Part shown: piece by piece, positions 9,000-16,751 of the stretch
Layout of the letters: each line of letters starts with the position of its first letter
How positions within the stretch are numbered: position 1 is the first letter of the stretch
Source of the DNA: DASUPK01 sp963782345
GTDB taxonomy: Bacteria; Actinomycetota; Thermoleophilia; Solirubrobacterales; 70-9
Direction: 5' to 3'
DNA length: 64,000 nt
Assembly: GCA_963782345.1 (NCBI GenBank)
Contig: CAWAJF010000007.1
Span: 124,001 to 188,000, forward strand
Translations under genes and position numbers: made by a program
The notes under the pieces: model-generated
The model's input: the letters and a program-made list of their open reading frames with translations, nothing else
The model's database searches: none
What the model was told of the DNA's origin: nothing

Positions 9000-9947
9000 T
9001 TGGAGGGACGGCTGAACACCCGGGACGCCCGCCGGGCGGCGGAGCGGCGAGGCAGGGCAGGCAGGCGCCGTCGGAACGTGCTCGCGGTGGTGGCGCTGGT
9101 CAGCCTGGCCGCCGGCGTCGCGCTCGGAGCCTCGCACCGGTCCGGCGGCGGCGGGAGCAACGAACCCTCCCTGGCCTCGGCCGGCGGGAAGGGTGGCTCC
9201 GGCGGCAGGCCGAGACTCAGGCCGGGCGGACTGGGCGCGCCGCCGGACACGGGGAAGCTCGTCCGCACCCAGGCCTCCGTTCCGGTGCTGATGTACCACG
9301 TGATCGCCGATCCGCCCTCCACCGCGCAGCTGCCCGAGCTCTATGTCGATCCGAAGACCTTCGACCGGCAACTGGAGGCGCTCGAGAAGCGGGGCTATAC
9401 GGGCGTCAGCCTGAACCAGGTCTACGACGCCTGGTTCAAGGACGGTGAGCTCCCCGAGAAGCCCGTGGTGGTCTCGTTCGACGACGGCTACCGCAGCCAG
9501 TACGTCTACGCCAGGCCGGAGCTGCGCAAGCTCGGGTGGCCGGGGGTTCTGAGCGCGATCGCCGGCCGGATCGGCCGCTCCGGTGCCGAGCTCAGCAACG
9601 CGATGGTTGAGAACCTGATCGACAACGGCTGGGAGCTCGACTCGCACACGATCAACCACGTCGACGTCTCCCAGGCGAGCGGCGCGCAGCTCCAGGATGA
9701 GATCGCGGGGTCCCGCAGGATCCTCCGGCGGCGCTTCCACCAGCCGGTCAACTTCTTCTGCTACCCGTCGGGCCGCTACGACGCCCAGGCGGAGCAAGCG
9801 GTGCGAGCCGCGGGCTACCTGGGAGCGACGACCACCGACGAGGGCCTCGCCTCGAAGAGCGAGATGTACACGCTGAAGCGGATCCGGGTGAATGGCTCCG
9901 ATGGCGTCGGAGGGCTGGAGCGGAAGCTCGAGCAGGCCGGGGCCTGA
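9000..9947 (+). CDS. Membrane-anchored polysaccharide deacetylase (NodB/CE4 family)
   Basis: CE4 enzymes remove N- or O-acetyl groups from cell-wall or exopolysaccharide sugars. The 315-residue product has a basic N-terminus, one membrane anchor (about 22-45), a Gly-rich linker, then the NodB domain: VPVLMYHVI, the metal and catalytic Asp pair in VVSFDDGYRS, the His pair in ELDSHTINHVD, and FCYPSGRYDA. All metal ligands are present. The start is TTG at 9000, seven bases after the previous stop with AGGGG before it. The catalytic domain should lie outside the membrane. Confidence 0.87.
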   Translation: MEGRLNTRDARRAAERRGRAGRRRRNVLAVVALVSLAAGVALGASHRSGGGGSNEPSLASAGGKGGSGGRPRLRPGGLGAPPDTGKLVRTQASVPVLMYHVIADPPSTAQLPELYVDPKTFDRQLEALEKRGYTGVSLNQVYDAWFKDGELPEKPVVVSFDDGYRSQYVYARPELRKLGWPGVLSAIAGRIGRSGAELSNAMVENLIDNGWELDSHTINHVDVSQASGAQLQDEIAGSRRILRRRFHQPVNFFCYPSGRYDAQAEQAVRAAGYLGATTTDEGLASKSEMYTLKRIRVNGSDGVGGLERKLEQAGA

Positions 9948-9966
9948 CCCGGCTACGTCCTAGCCG

Positions 9967-9982
9967 CGGCTCCGCGGAGCCG
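9967..9982. repeat. 16-base perfect palindrome between convergent genes
   Basis: CGGCTCCGCGGAGCCG can fold as a tight hairpin on either strand, between the deacetylase stop (9947) and the convergent stop at 10003. There is no T-tract, so a bidirectional terminator role is only possible. Confidence 0.4.
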
Positions 9983-10002
9983 TCACCGCGCGGCGGCTAG
10001 TG

Positions 10003-10818
10003 CTACTTCTTGTGCTTCTTCTTTTTCTTCTTGCACTTCTTCTTGTGCTTGTGCTTCTTCGCTGAGGCAGCGTGGTGCTTCTTCTTCTTCTTGTGCTTCT
10101 TGCACTTGCGCTTCCGCGTCTTTCCGGCGGGGTTGGTCGGCGAGGTCGGGTTGCCCGGCGGGCAGGCCGTCTCTGTCGGCGTCACGGAGTTGCCGCGGGC
10201 AATCGGATTCCCGACACTGAAGTCCGCGGCGCTGCTGTTCGTGTCATCGGCCGCTTCCAGTAGTGTCGGACAGGCCCGCGCGATCGTCCGCACGATCGAC
10301 TTGTCGTTCAGGTCCTGACCACCAAGCGACAGTGCCGTGCCGTATGGCGAGGCTGGAGGAACCGGCGGGAATGCCGTCGCGGCGAAGCTGCCCACATACG
10401 CGACGCAGTCGAGCCCGGTCACGCCGTCGCTGTCCGTGAAGCACACGGTGCCACCGGTGTTGACGACATTGAGGCCGGTGGGGCCGCTGCCGACGTTGGC
10501 GAAGTCCGCGCCAGGCGTCGCGCCGCTCGAAATCAGGATCGTCGCCTGGTTGGCGCCGTTCGCCACGTTGCTCGGGATCGTGTAGTCGGTTAGCGGGCCG
10601 CCACCGCCGTCGTAAGTGACGATGTGCTTGCCGGCTACGAGGTTCTGGCCCGCCGAATAAGCCTGCAGCATGACGTAGTCGGGGTTCACTCCACCCCCGT
10701 CGTGAACCTCACGAATCAGGTTCTCGTGGTAGGTCGCCTTCGCGCTCGAGACGAAGCCGATGGTGGCGGTCAGCGTCAGCGCGGCGGCCAGCGCGATTCG
10801 AGTCAGGCGGCGATTCAT
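10003..10818 (-). CDS. Secreted protein with a Lys/His/Cys-rich C-terminal tail
   Basis: The 271-residue product begins with a clear signal peptide (MNRRLTRIALAAALTLTATI, cleavage after SAKA). The body (IREVHDGGG, YVMLQAYSAGQN, GKHIVTYDGGGG) resembles a beta-sandwich lamin-tail-like family often secreted by Thermoleophilia; this family assignment is from memory. The last 40 residues are almost all Lys and His with a few Cys, every Lys encoded AAG. Such a tail could bind anionic wall polymers or nucleic acid, but nothing proves it. GGAG is 5 bases before the ATG. Confidence 0.75.
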   Translation of the reverse strand: MNRRLTRIALAAALTLTATIGFVSSAKATYHENLIREVHDGGGVNPDYVMLQAYSAGQNLVAGKHIVTYDGGGGPLTDYTIPSNVANGANQATILISSGATPGADFANVGSGPTGLNVVNTGGTVCFTDSDGVTGLDCVAYVGSFAATAFPPVPPASPYGTALSLGGQDLNDKSIVRTIARACPTLLEAADDTNSSAADFSVGNPIARGNSVTPTETACPPGNPTSPTNPAGKTRKRKCKKHKKKKKHHAASAKKHKHKKKCKKKKKKHKK

Positions 10819-10924
10819 CCTTCTCCCTCGGTAGTCCCTCCTAGAGACGCGATCATCTCAGATCGCCTGCGCCAAAGCAATAGCGGCTTTCACAGCGGCT
10901 CAACGCCCGTATGAGCCCCCCGGC

Positions 10925-10930
10925 TACCCT
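10925..10930 (+). promoter_or_regulatory. Candidate leaderless promoter -10 box for ispG
   Basis: TACCCT ends 6 bases before the GTG at 10937. No Shine-Dalgarno sequence is present. Confidence 0.6.
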
Positions 10931-10936
10931 GTCCCC

Positions 10937-12241
10937 GTGGCCTCGAAGCGCCAGATCTTCGTGCGTGACGTCCCCATCGGGGGCGGCGCACCCGTCGCCG
11001 TGCAGACGATGTGCAAGACCGAGACCGCCAATCTCGAGGCGACCATGGAGCAGATCCGCACGGTCGCCGACGCGGGCGCCGATCTCGTCCGCGTCGCGGT
11101 GCCACGCGACAAGGACGTCGCGGCCCTGAAGACGATCGTCAAGCAGTCGCCGATCCCGGTGATCGCCGACATCCACTTCAACCACACGCTTGCCCTGAAG
11201 GCGATCGACGCCGGCGCGGACTGCATCCGGCTCAACCCGGGCAACATCGGCGGGCGAGAGAAGGTCGCGGAGGTCGCGAAGAAGGCGACGGCGGCCAACG
11301 TACCGATGCGGATCGGGGTCAACTCCGGATCGCTGCCCAAGCATCTGCACGAGCTCGAAAGGGAGAACTCGGTCGAGGCCCTGGTCCAGGCCGCCGTCGA
11401 GTTCGTCGAGATGATGGAGTCGCTCGACTTCGAGAACTTCAAGGTGTCGATCAAGTCGACCAGCGTCCCCAACACGATCGCCTCCAATCGCCTGCTGTCC
11501 GAGCGCATCCCATACCCGATCCATCTCGGGATCACCGAGGCGGGGACGAAGTGGTCGGGCTCCCTCAAATCCTCGGTCGGTCTTGGCACCCTGCTGGCCG
11601 ATGGGGTGGGGGACACCATCCGCATCTCGCTCTCGACCTTCCACGCGGAGGAGGAGGTCAAGGTCGGCTGGGAGATCCTGAAGGCACTGAAGCTGCGCGA
11701 GCGCGGTCCCGTGCTGATCGCCTGCCCCACCTGCGGCCGTCTCCAGTTCGACATGGACACGGTCGTCGCCGAGATCGAGCAGCGCCTGGAGGCATACGAG
11801 GAGCCCGTCGAGGTCGCCGTGCTCGGCTGCGCGGTGAACGGCATCGGCGAGGCCTCCCACGCGGACTTCGGGATCACCGGCGCCAAGGATGAGGGCCTGA
11901 TCTTCTCCCACGGCAAACCCCTCCGGAAGGTCCCCCAGGCGCAGTTGGTCGACGCCCTGTTCGCCGAGATCGACAAGTCGCTCGATCGCGGCTCGGTCGA
12001 GGTGGAGGAGGCCAGGGCGCGGGAGGGCGCCGAGTGGCTCGAGCGGATCGAGGAGGAGAACGCCGGCGAGCTCACCCCCGAACGCATCGCCAAGCTCGAG
12101 GCCGAGGCCGCGAGCGCCGAAGCCGCCGACGTCACCGGCCCGGAGCTGGAGGACGGCGAGCCGTACCTGAAGCCCGTCAAGCGCCCCGCGCTCGACGAGG
12201 AAGCCTCGCCGGTGGCCGGGCGCCGCTTCACCCGCACCTGA
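10937..12241 (+). CDS. ispG: 4-hydroxy-3-methylbut-2-enyl diphosphate synthase
   Basis: IspG is the penultimate MEP-pathway enzyme, an iron-sulphur protein making HMBPP. The 434-residue product has the TIM-barrel part (VAVQTMCKTET, VIADIHFNHTLAL, CIRLNPGNIG, NSGSLPKH, HLGITEAG) and the C-terminal cluster domain with three Cys ligands in ACPTCGRLQFD and VLGCAVNGIGEA. About 65 extra residues follow the usual end, an acidic Glu/Ala-rich tail finishing in VAGRRFTRT. The start is GTG after a TACCCT box. Confidence 0.96.
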   Translation: MASKRQIFVRDVPIGGGAPVAVQTMCKTETANLEATMEQIRTVADAGADLVRVAVPRDKDVAALKTIVKQSPIPVIADIHFNHTLALKAIDAGADCIRLNPGNIGGREKVAEVAKKATAANVPMRIGVNSGSLPKHLHELERENSVEALVQAAVEFVEMMESLDFENFKVSIKSTSVPNTIASNRLLSERIPYPIHLGITEAGTKWSGSLKSSVGLGTLLADGVGDTIRISLSTFHAEEEVKVGWEILKALKLRERGPVLIACPTCGRLQFDMDTVVAEIEQRLEAYEEPVEVAVLGCAVNGIGEASHADFGITGAKDEGLIFSHGKPLRKVPQAQLVDALFAEIDKSLDRGSVEVEEARAREGAEWLERIEEENAGELTPERIAKLEAEAASAEAADVTGPELEDGEPYLKPVKRPALDEEASPVAGRRFTRT

Positions 12242-12292
12242 GCTCTTCGATCAGATCGAAGGCCCGGACTGCCGTCTAGGTGCGGGGAGGGC

Positions 12293-13255
12293 TCAGCTTG
12301 GGCCCTCGACACGACGGTAGTGGTCGCGCCAGATCAGCCGGTGCACGCCGAGGTGGCGAGGAAGGCGCCGCACGCCCGGGATGAACGGGATGCAGACGAA
12401 CGCCAGCGACAGGAGCATCATCAGCGCCCAGATCTGGGCGTCGGCGTTGTCCGAGGTGTTGAACGGGGCGATCTGGTACCAGAAGGTGTACAGCCAGAGC
12501 CAGACCTGCCCGGGATAGCTGCCGGTCTCGTTCATCATTCCCCACTGCTCGCCGAGCAGGTGCTGATCCATGGCTCGGCCCTCGAAGTAGTCGCCGCCGG
12601 AGAGGAACAGGAGCGGCTTGGTGTAGTTCGTCTGGTAGAACTGGCTCGCGTTGAGCAGGGCGCCGTCGAGGCCGCCGGTCGCGGCCAGACCGGCCAGGGA
12701 AGCCATCATCGGGGCGACCGGGCCATAGTCGCCGGGCGGCAACTGGGGGACCCCGCCGGGATACTTGGCGCCGTCCAGCCCCTTCGTATAGGCGTCCGTC
12801 CAGGCCTTCTGCTGGGTTGGAGGAGCCGCCTGATATTCCCGTAGCGCCTTGGTCAGAGCCGCGTTGCCGGGGATGCTCCCCAGCGGGCTCAGGACAAAGT
12901 CCTGAGCGGTATTCACCGGGAAGTGGACACCGGCGGCGCTCTGCAGGTTGAGCGGGCCGATCTTCTGCCCGGCGCCCGGGGTGTGGTTGTAGGGAGGCCC
13001 GTAGGTGGCGACCTCGCTCGAGCCGTCGAGCTCGGTCACCGCGGTGGCGACGAAGTCCCCGGGATCGGTGCGAGCCCATTGCTGGATCGTGACCGGCTTG
13101 TCGTCGGGAGAGGAGAAGAGGATCGCGAGCACAACGACCAGCCCGGTGATCACCACCAGAGCGACCACGAACTCCTTGACCAGGTCGTAGCGGATGTAGG
13201 GGCCCTCCCAATCCCTCGACTCGAGGGGGGCGGGTGTCGGCTCCCGCGGGCTCAC
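12293..13255 (-). CDS. Third subunit of a cytochrome b6-type complex, mostly soluble, unknown family
   Basis: The 320-residue product overlaps the cytochrome b gene by GTGA. It has a cytosolic N-terminus (YIRYDLVKEFV), one membrane segment at about 20-40, a large outside domain of roughly 210 residues (WARTDPGDFVATAVTEL, GPPYNHTPGAGQKIGP, LPPGDYGPVAPMM, QFYQTNYTKPLLFLSGGDYF), then a hydrophobic end (WALMMLLSLAFVCIPFIPG). It occupies the place of subunit IV or a b/c fusion subunit but has no CxxCH haem motif and no PEWY-like motif. I cannot name the family. Confidence 0.6.
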   Translation of the reverse strand: MSPREPTPAPLESRDWEGPYIRYDLVKEFVVALVVITGLVVVLAILFSSPDDKPVTIQQWARTDPGDFVATAVTELDGSSEVATYGPPYNHTPGAGQKIGPLNLQSAAGVHFPVNTAQDFVLSPLGSIPGNAALTKALREYQAAPPTQQKAWTDAYTKGLDGAKYPGGVPQLPPGDYGPVAPMMASLAGLAATGGLDGALLNASQFYQTNYTKPLLFLSGGDYFEGRAMDQHLLGEQWGMMNETGSYPGQVWLWLYTFWYQIAPFNTSDNADAQIWALMMLLSLAFVCIPFIPGVRRLPRHLGVHRLIWRDHYRRVEGPS

Positions 13256-13896
13256 GCGGCGTCCTTGACGGGCGGCGCGGCCGCGACCTTCGCCGCGTAG
13301 GGCGGCACCACGCCGTGCTTGCGGACGAGGAGCACGTGCCCCACGACGATCGCCACGACGGCGACCGGGAGCAGGATGACGTGCCAGGTGTACATCTGGC
13401 CGAAGTCGATGACGTTGAAGAAGGCGCCGATCCCGACGGAGTTGAGGCCGTCCTTGCCCTCGCTGGCGATCCACTGGGAGTCGAAGTTCTGCTGCGAGAG
13501 GTATCCGGTGAACGCCGTGCCGATCGCGACCAGGAACACGATTGCGCCGGTCACCCAGACCCAGGATCGCCCGCCGCGCCACGCCCCCATGAAGAACTTG
13601 CCCCAGAGGTGCACGACCATCGTGAAGAAGAAGATCTCCACGCCCCAGAGGTGGATGCTGTTGAAGAACTTCCCGACGCCGGACTCGTGCCACCAGGCCG
13701 GCCCCTTGAGGCCGAGGATCACGCCGGAGCCGATGACCACGATCAGGGCCGCGATGGTCGCGACGCCGAAGACGTAGATCCACGACGACACGTACGCGGG
13801 CTGCCGGTCGGGAAGGAGCTTCTCCGGCGGGAGCGCGCCGACGGCGCGGGACCGGACCCTCTCCGTCCACATCCGCTTCTCCTGTGCGGGGCTCAC
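13252..13896 (-). CDS. Cytochrome b6-like dihaem membrane subunit
   Basis: The 214-residue product has four membrane helices with two haem-binding His pairs: IHLWGVEIFFFTMVVHLWG (13 residues between) and WHVILLPVAVVAIVVGH (14 between, the b6-type spacing). GYLSQQNFDSQW and FMGAWRGGRSW resemble the quinol-site side of cytochrome b6. It probably accepts electrons from menaquinol. The GTG start overlaps the upstream small gene stop (GTGA), and its own stop overlaps the next gene, so the three genes are translationally coupled. No Rieske gene lies nearby. Confidence 0.85.
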   Translation of the reverse strand: MSPAQEKRMWTERVRSRAVGALPPEKLLPDRQPAYVSSWIYVFGVATIAALIVVIGSGVILGLKGPAWWHESGVGKFFNSIHLWGVEIFFFTMVVHLWGKFFMGAWRGGRSWVWVTGAIVFLVAIGTAFTGYLSQQNFDSQWIASEGKDGLNSVGIGAFFNVIDFGQMYTWHVILLPVAVVAIVVGHVLLVRKHGVVPPYAAKVAAAPPVKDAA

Positions 13897-14096
13897 TCCT
13901 CGATCTCCCGCTTGGGGAAGGGCAGGAGGATCGCCAGGATGAAGACGACGATCATCAGCCCGATCACGATCACGTTTGCCACCGACATCTGGAAGAAGTG
14001 CCAGTGGACGTAGTGGGCGGGCCCGTTCAGGTTGAAGACCGCGGGTGCCGCCAACCCCCCTCGCAAAGGCCTGAGCCGTGACACCGGATCTCTCAA
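13893..14096 (-). CDS. Small single-span membrane protein, first gene of the cytochrome operon
   Basis: The 67-residue product has a short basic N-terminus, a His/aromatic stretch GPAHYVHWHFFQMSVANV, one membrane helix and a charged end PFPKREIEE. The TTG start is strongly supported by a GAGGAGGT Shine-Dalgarno sequence 6-7 bases upstream on the reverse strand, the best ribosome site in the window. It overlaps the cytochrome b6-like gene by GTGA. The HYVHWHFF patch just outside the helix could contact a quinol or haem, which is inference only. Confidence 0.72.
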   Translation of the reverse strand: MRDPVSRLRPLRGGLAAPAVFNLNGPAHYVHWHFFQMSVANVIVIGLMIVVFILAILLPFPKREIEE

Positions 14097-14226
14097 AGCG
14101 GACCTCCTCTCGCGGCCCGTCGGCGCCTGGCGCCTCCGTTCCGCTGCTGAGTTCCCATCCCGTCGGGTCGAGCCTACACCCGCGGAGGGACACGATGGTG
14201 AGATTTCCCTTAGGACCGACTAGAAC

Positions 14227-15735
14227 TCAGTAAGCCTTCGCGAAGATCGCCATCACCTTCGCCCGGCCGCCGGTGATCACGCAGCGAGCATCCCCGGGCA
14301 GCTCCGCCTCGAAGGGAATGCAGCGGACTGAGACGCCGAGCTCTCCCATGGTCTCCTCCGTCTCCGGCTCCTCGCTCCACGGCGCCCTGACGAAGCCCCC
14401 GGAGTCCGCCTCCTCGCCAGAGAAGAACTCCCGGAACTGCTCGAGAGTCGTGACGTCGTCGCGGGTGCGCTCGCGCAGTCGCCCGGCGGCCTCCTCGAAC
14501 AGACCGAGCTGGATGTCCCCGAGCACGCCCACCACCGAGTCGGCTGCGCCGTCGCGCGGGACGCCATCGCGGGCCAGGCTCTCGTCGTCCCGTCGCGTCA
14601 TCGTCACGACGCCCTGGTCGATGTCACGCTCGCCGATCTCGATCACCACCGGGACCCCCTTGCGGATCCACTCCCAGCGCTTCTCGGCCGGCTTGCGGTC
14701 GCGGGAGTCAACCTCGGCGCGGATCGGCGCATCCATCCAGGACCGCTCCGCCAGCTCGGCCCGCAGCTGCGCGGCGGCCTCCAGCACCGGAGCCGGGTCG
14801 TCCCGGGTGATCGGGACGATCTGCACCTGCTGCGGCGCGACGCGAGGCGGGACCCGCAGGCCGTTGTCGTCCGCGTGCGTCATCACGACCGCCCCCATCA
14901 TTCGAGTCGAGAGCCCCCAGGAGGTCGTGTAGCAGAGCTTCCGTTCGCCTTCCCGGTCGGTGAACTCCATGTCCATCGCGGCGGAGAAGTTCTGCCCGAG
15001 GTAATGGGAGGTGCCGGACTGGAGCGCCTTGCCGTCCTGCATCATCGCCTCGATGCTGAGGGTGATCTCGGCGCCGGGGAACCGCTCCGACTCGGGCTTC
15101 TCGCCGGCGATCACGGGGATCGCCAGCACCGACTCGGCGAACTCGCGGTAGACGCCGAGCATCCGGCGAGTCTCCTCGAGCGCCTCCTCCTCGGTCGCGT
15201 GCGCGGTGTGCCCCTCCTGCCAGAGGAACTCGGTGGTGCGGAGCAGGACGCGCGGCCGCAGCTCCCAGCGGACCACGTTCGCCCACTGGTTGATCATCAG
15301 TGGCAGGTCCCGGTAGGAGTTGATCCACTTGGCGAAGGAGCGGCCGATGATCGTCTCCGAGGTGGGGCGGACGATCAACGGCTCCGGCAGCTCGGCGGCG
15401 GGGTGGAGCTTGCCGTCCTCGCCCTGCTCGAGGCGGTGGTGCGTGACCACGGCCATCTCCTTGGCGAAGCCCTCGACGTGCCGCGCCTCCTCCTCGAAGT
15501 AGCTCAGCGGGATGAACAGCGGGAAGTACGCGTTGGAGGCCCCCGTCTCCTTGATGCCGTCGTCAAGCGCGCGCTGCATCAGCTCCCAGATCCCGTAGCC
15601 CCACGGGCGAATCACCATCGAGCCGCGGACGTGGTCGAGCTCCGCGACCTCCGCGTCGCGGACCACGCTCTGGAACCACTGAGGGAAGTCCTCAGCGCGC
15701 GTGGGTGAGATGCCGGTTTTCGCCTTGCCTTCCAT
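14227..15735 (-). CDS. proS: Prolyl-tRNA synthetase, eukaryote/archaeon-like type
   Basis: This class II synthetase charges tRNA-Pro. The 502-residue product starts MEGKAKTGISPTRAEDFPQW, and motif 2/3 features include VRPTSETIIGRSFAKWI, LRPRVLLRTTEFLWQEGHTAHAT and QSGTSHYLGQNF. The lack of the editing insertion and the Tyr C-terminus (IFAKAY) mark the short archaeal/eukaryotic-like form. I chose the ATG at 15735; the frame is open 36 codons further, but that part is outside the family and crosses the divergent pgsA start. Confidence 0.95.
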   Translation of the reverse strand: MEGKAKTGISPTRAEDFPQWFQSVVRDAEVAELDHVRGSMVIRPWGYGIWELMQRALDDGIKETGASNAYFPLFIPLSYFEEEARHVEGFAKEMAVVTHHRLEQGEDGKLHPAAELPEPLIVRPTSETIIGRSFAKWINSYRDLPLMINQWANVVRWELRPRVLLRTTEFLWQEGHTAHATEEEALEETRRMLGVYREFAESVLAIPVIAGEKPESERFPGAEITLSIEAMMQDGKALQSGTSHYLGQNFSAAMDMEFTDREGERKLCYTTSWGLSTRMMGAVVMTHADDNGLRVPPRVAPQQVQIVPITRDDPAPVLEAAAQLRAELAERSWMDAPIRAEVDSRDRKPAEKRWEWIRKGVPVVIEIGERDIDQGVVTMTRRDDESLARDGVPRDGAADSVVGVLGDIQLGLFEEAAGRLRERTRDDVTTLEQFREFFSGEEADSGGFVRAPWSEEPETEETMGELGVSVRCIPFEAELPGDARCVITGGRAKVMAIFAKAY

Positions 15736-15752
15736 ATGCTCGCTAGATCTGA

Positions 15753-16394
15753 ATGGCCCGGAGCCGCGGACAATCCTTGCGTAAGGGGCGGCGAAAGGGT
15801 TTCCGGCGGCAGTTCGGCCTCGACCGCTCGGGTCCCCCGCCACGCCAGACGAGGCCCGGGCAGCCGCTTCGGCCCTGGACGATCCCGAACGCCGTCGGCT
15901 ACATCCGGCTCGCGGCCTTGCCGGTCTTCCTCTATCTGGCCTTCTCCTCGGGCGACGGACGCGATGCCTGGGCCGCGGTGATCTTCTGGCTGGTCTCGGT
16001 CGGGGACTACGTCGACGGCTTCCTGGCCCGCGCCACCGGCCAGTACAGCCGCATGGGAGCGATCCTCGACCCGATCGTCGACCGGCTGACGATCCTCTGC
16101 GGGGTGGCGGTCTGCTGGCACTTCGAGCTGCTGCCGCGCTGGGCGCTGGCGGTGCTCGCGGTGCGCGAGGTGGTCACCGCGTTGCTCGCGGAGATCCTGC
16201 TGCGACGCGGCGGCGAGCTGCAGGTCAACTGGCTCGGGCGGCTCGCGGTGACGCCGGTGATGGCCGCGATCTTCTTCGCGATGGTCTCCGAGAGCTGGGT
16301 GTGGAGCGCGATGCTGATCGTCGGCGTGGCCCTGGGGGTACTGGGGACGATCGCCTACATCCGAAGCGGCATCCGGCAGTTTGCAACTGCGTAG
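15753..16394 (+). CDS. pgsA: CDP-alcohol phosphatidyltransferase (PgsA-like)
   Basis: These enzymes transfer a phosphatidyl group from CDP-diacylglycerol to an alcohol, usually glycerol 3-phosphate. The 213-residue product has a very basic N-terminus of 40 residues, then several membrane helices. The catalytic motif D-G-x2-A-R-x8-G-x3-D-x3-D is complete in VDGFLARATGQYSRMG and AILDPIVDR. The alcohol acceptor cannot be told from sequence. Its position upstream of a garA/ftsR-type pair resembles the pgsA2-garA-ftsR neighbourhood of mycobacteria. The start is 17 bases from the divergent proS start. Confidence 0.88.
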   Translation: MARSRGQSLRKGRRKGFRRQFGLDRSGPPPRQTRPGQPLRPWTIPNAVGYIRLAALPVFLYLAFSSGDGRDAWAAVIFWLVSVGDYVDGFLARATGQYSRMGAILDPIVDRLTILCGVAVCWHFELLPRWALAVLAVREVVTALLAEILLRRGGELQVNWLGRLAVTPVMAAIFFAMVSESWVWSAMLIVGVALGVLGTIAYIRSGIRQFATA

Positions 16395-16435
16395 CCAAAA
16401 CACTCAAGCCGCGGTTGAGGTTGCTCCGCAGCCAT

Positions 16436-16441
16436 ATAATC
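16436..16441 (+). promoter_or_regulatory. Candidate promoter -10 (TATAAT) upstream of the rsiG-like gene
   Basis: A perfect TATAAT occurs 30 bases before the GTG at 16472, unusual in such GC-rich DNA. A weak TTGAGG lies upstream but only 14 bases away. A second TATCCT is at 16451-16456. One or both may drive rsiG-garA-ftsR. Confidence 0.45.
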
Positions 16442-16471
16442 GTCCGCCCTATCCTGAAAGTTGAGGAGTCC

Positions 16472-16738
16472 GTGGAGGACGAGACCTTTCCCGACATCGG
16501 CTCCATGAGCGACGAAGAGCTCAAGGAGCTGATCGACAATCTGACCGCCGAGGAGCAGGAGGTGTCCTATCGCCGCCGGATCCTGCACGGGCAGATCGAC
16601 ATCCTGAGAGCGGAGCTGGTCAATCGCCTACGTGAGAATCGCCCCGAGAGCGGGACGCTGATCAAGGGAGACGACGTCCAGCGGCTCAGCGAGATTCTCG
16701 CGGGCCACTCAGAGCCCCCGACCAAGCCTCCGACCTAG
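16472..16738 (+). CDS. rsiG: RsiG-like anti-sigma factor with single c-di-GMP-binding motif
   Basis: The 88-residue helical protein carries MSDEELKELIDNLTAEEQE then VSYRRRILHGQIDILRAEL. In Streptomyces, RsiG binds c-di-GMP through E-x3-S-x2-R-x3-Q-x3-D and holds the sigma factor WhiG; Rubrobacter has a one-motif homodimeric form. Here E, S, R and D are in register and the Q position is His. One motif per chain predicts a homodimer. GTG start with GAGGAG close upstream. The frame is open further upstream but that part lies in pgsA and looks non-coding. No whiG-like gene is in the window. Homologues are often annotated as aerial mycelium formation protein. Confidence 0.82.
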   Translation: MEDETFPDIGSMSDEELKELIDNLTAEEQEVSYRRRILHGQIDILRAELVNRLRENRPESGTLIKGDDVQRLSEILAGHSEPPTKPPT

Positions 16739-16751
16739 ACAGGGGTCCATC

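Noticed and set aside
7193..9322. A 709-codon open frame on the reverse strand
   Set aside because: It is antisense to the acyl-CoA ligase and the polysaccharide deacetylase, has no family motif, and has shadow-like composition.
10010..10318. A forward open frame starting with a Phe/Leu-rich stretch that looks like a membrane segment
   Set aside because: It is the complement of the AAG/CAC-rich Lys/His tail of the reverse-strand secreted protein; the real gene has a signal peptide and a ribosome site.
14032..14223. A short forward open frame opposite the start of the cytochrome operon
   Set aside because: It overlaps a reverse-strand gene with a strong GAGGAGGT ribosome site, and its translation has no recognisable feature.
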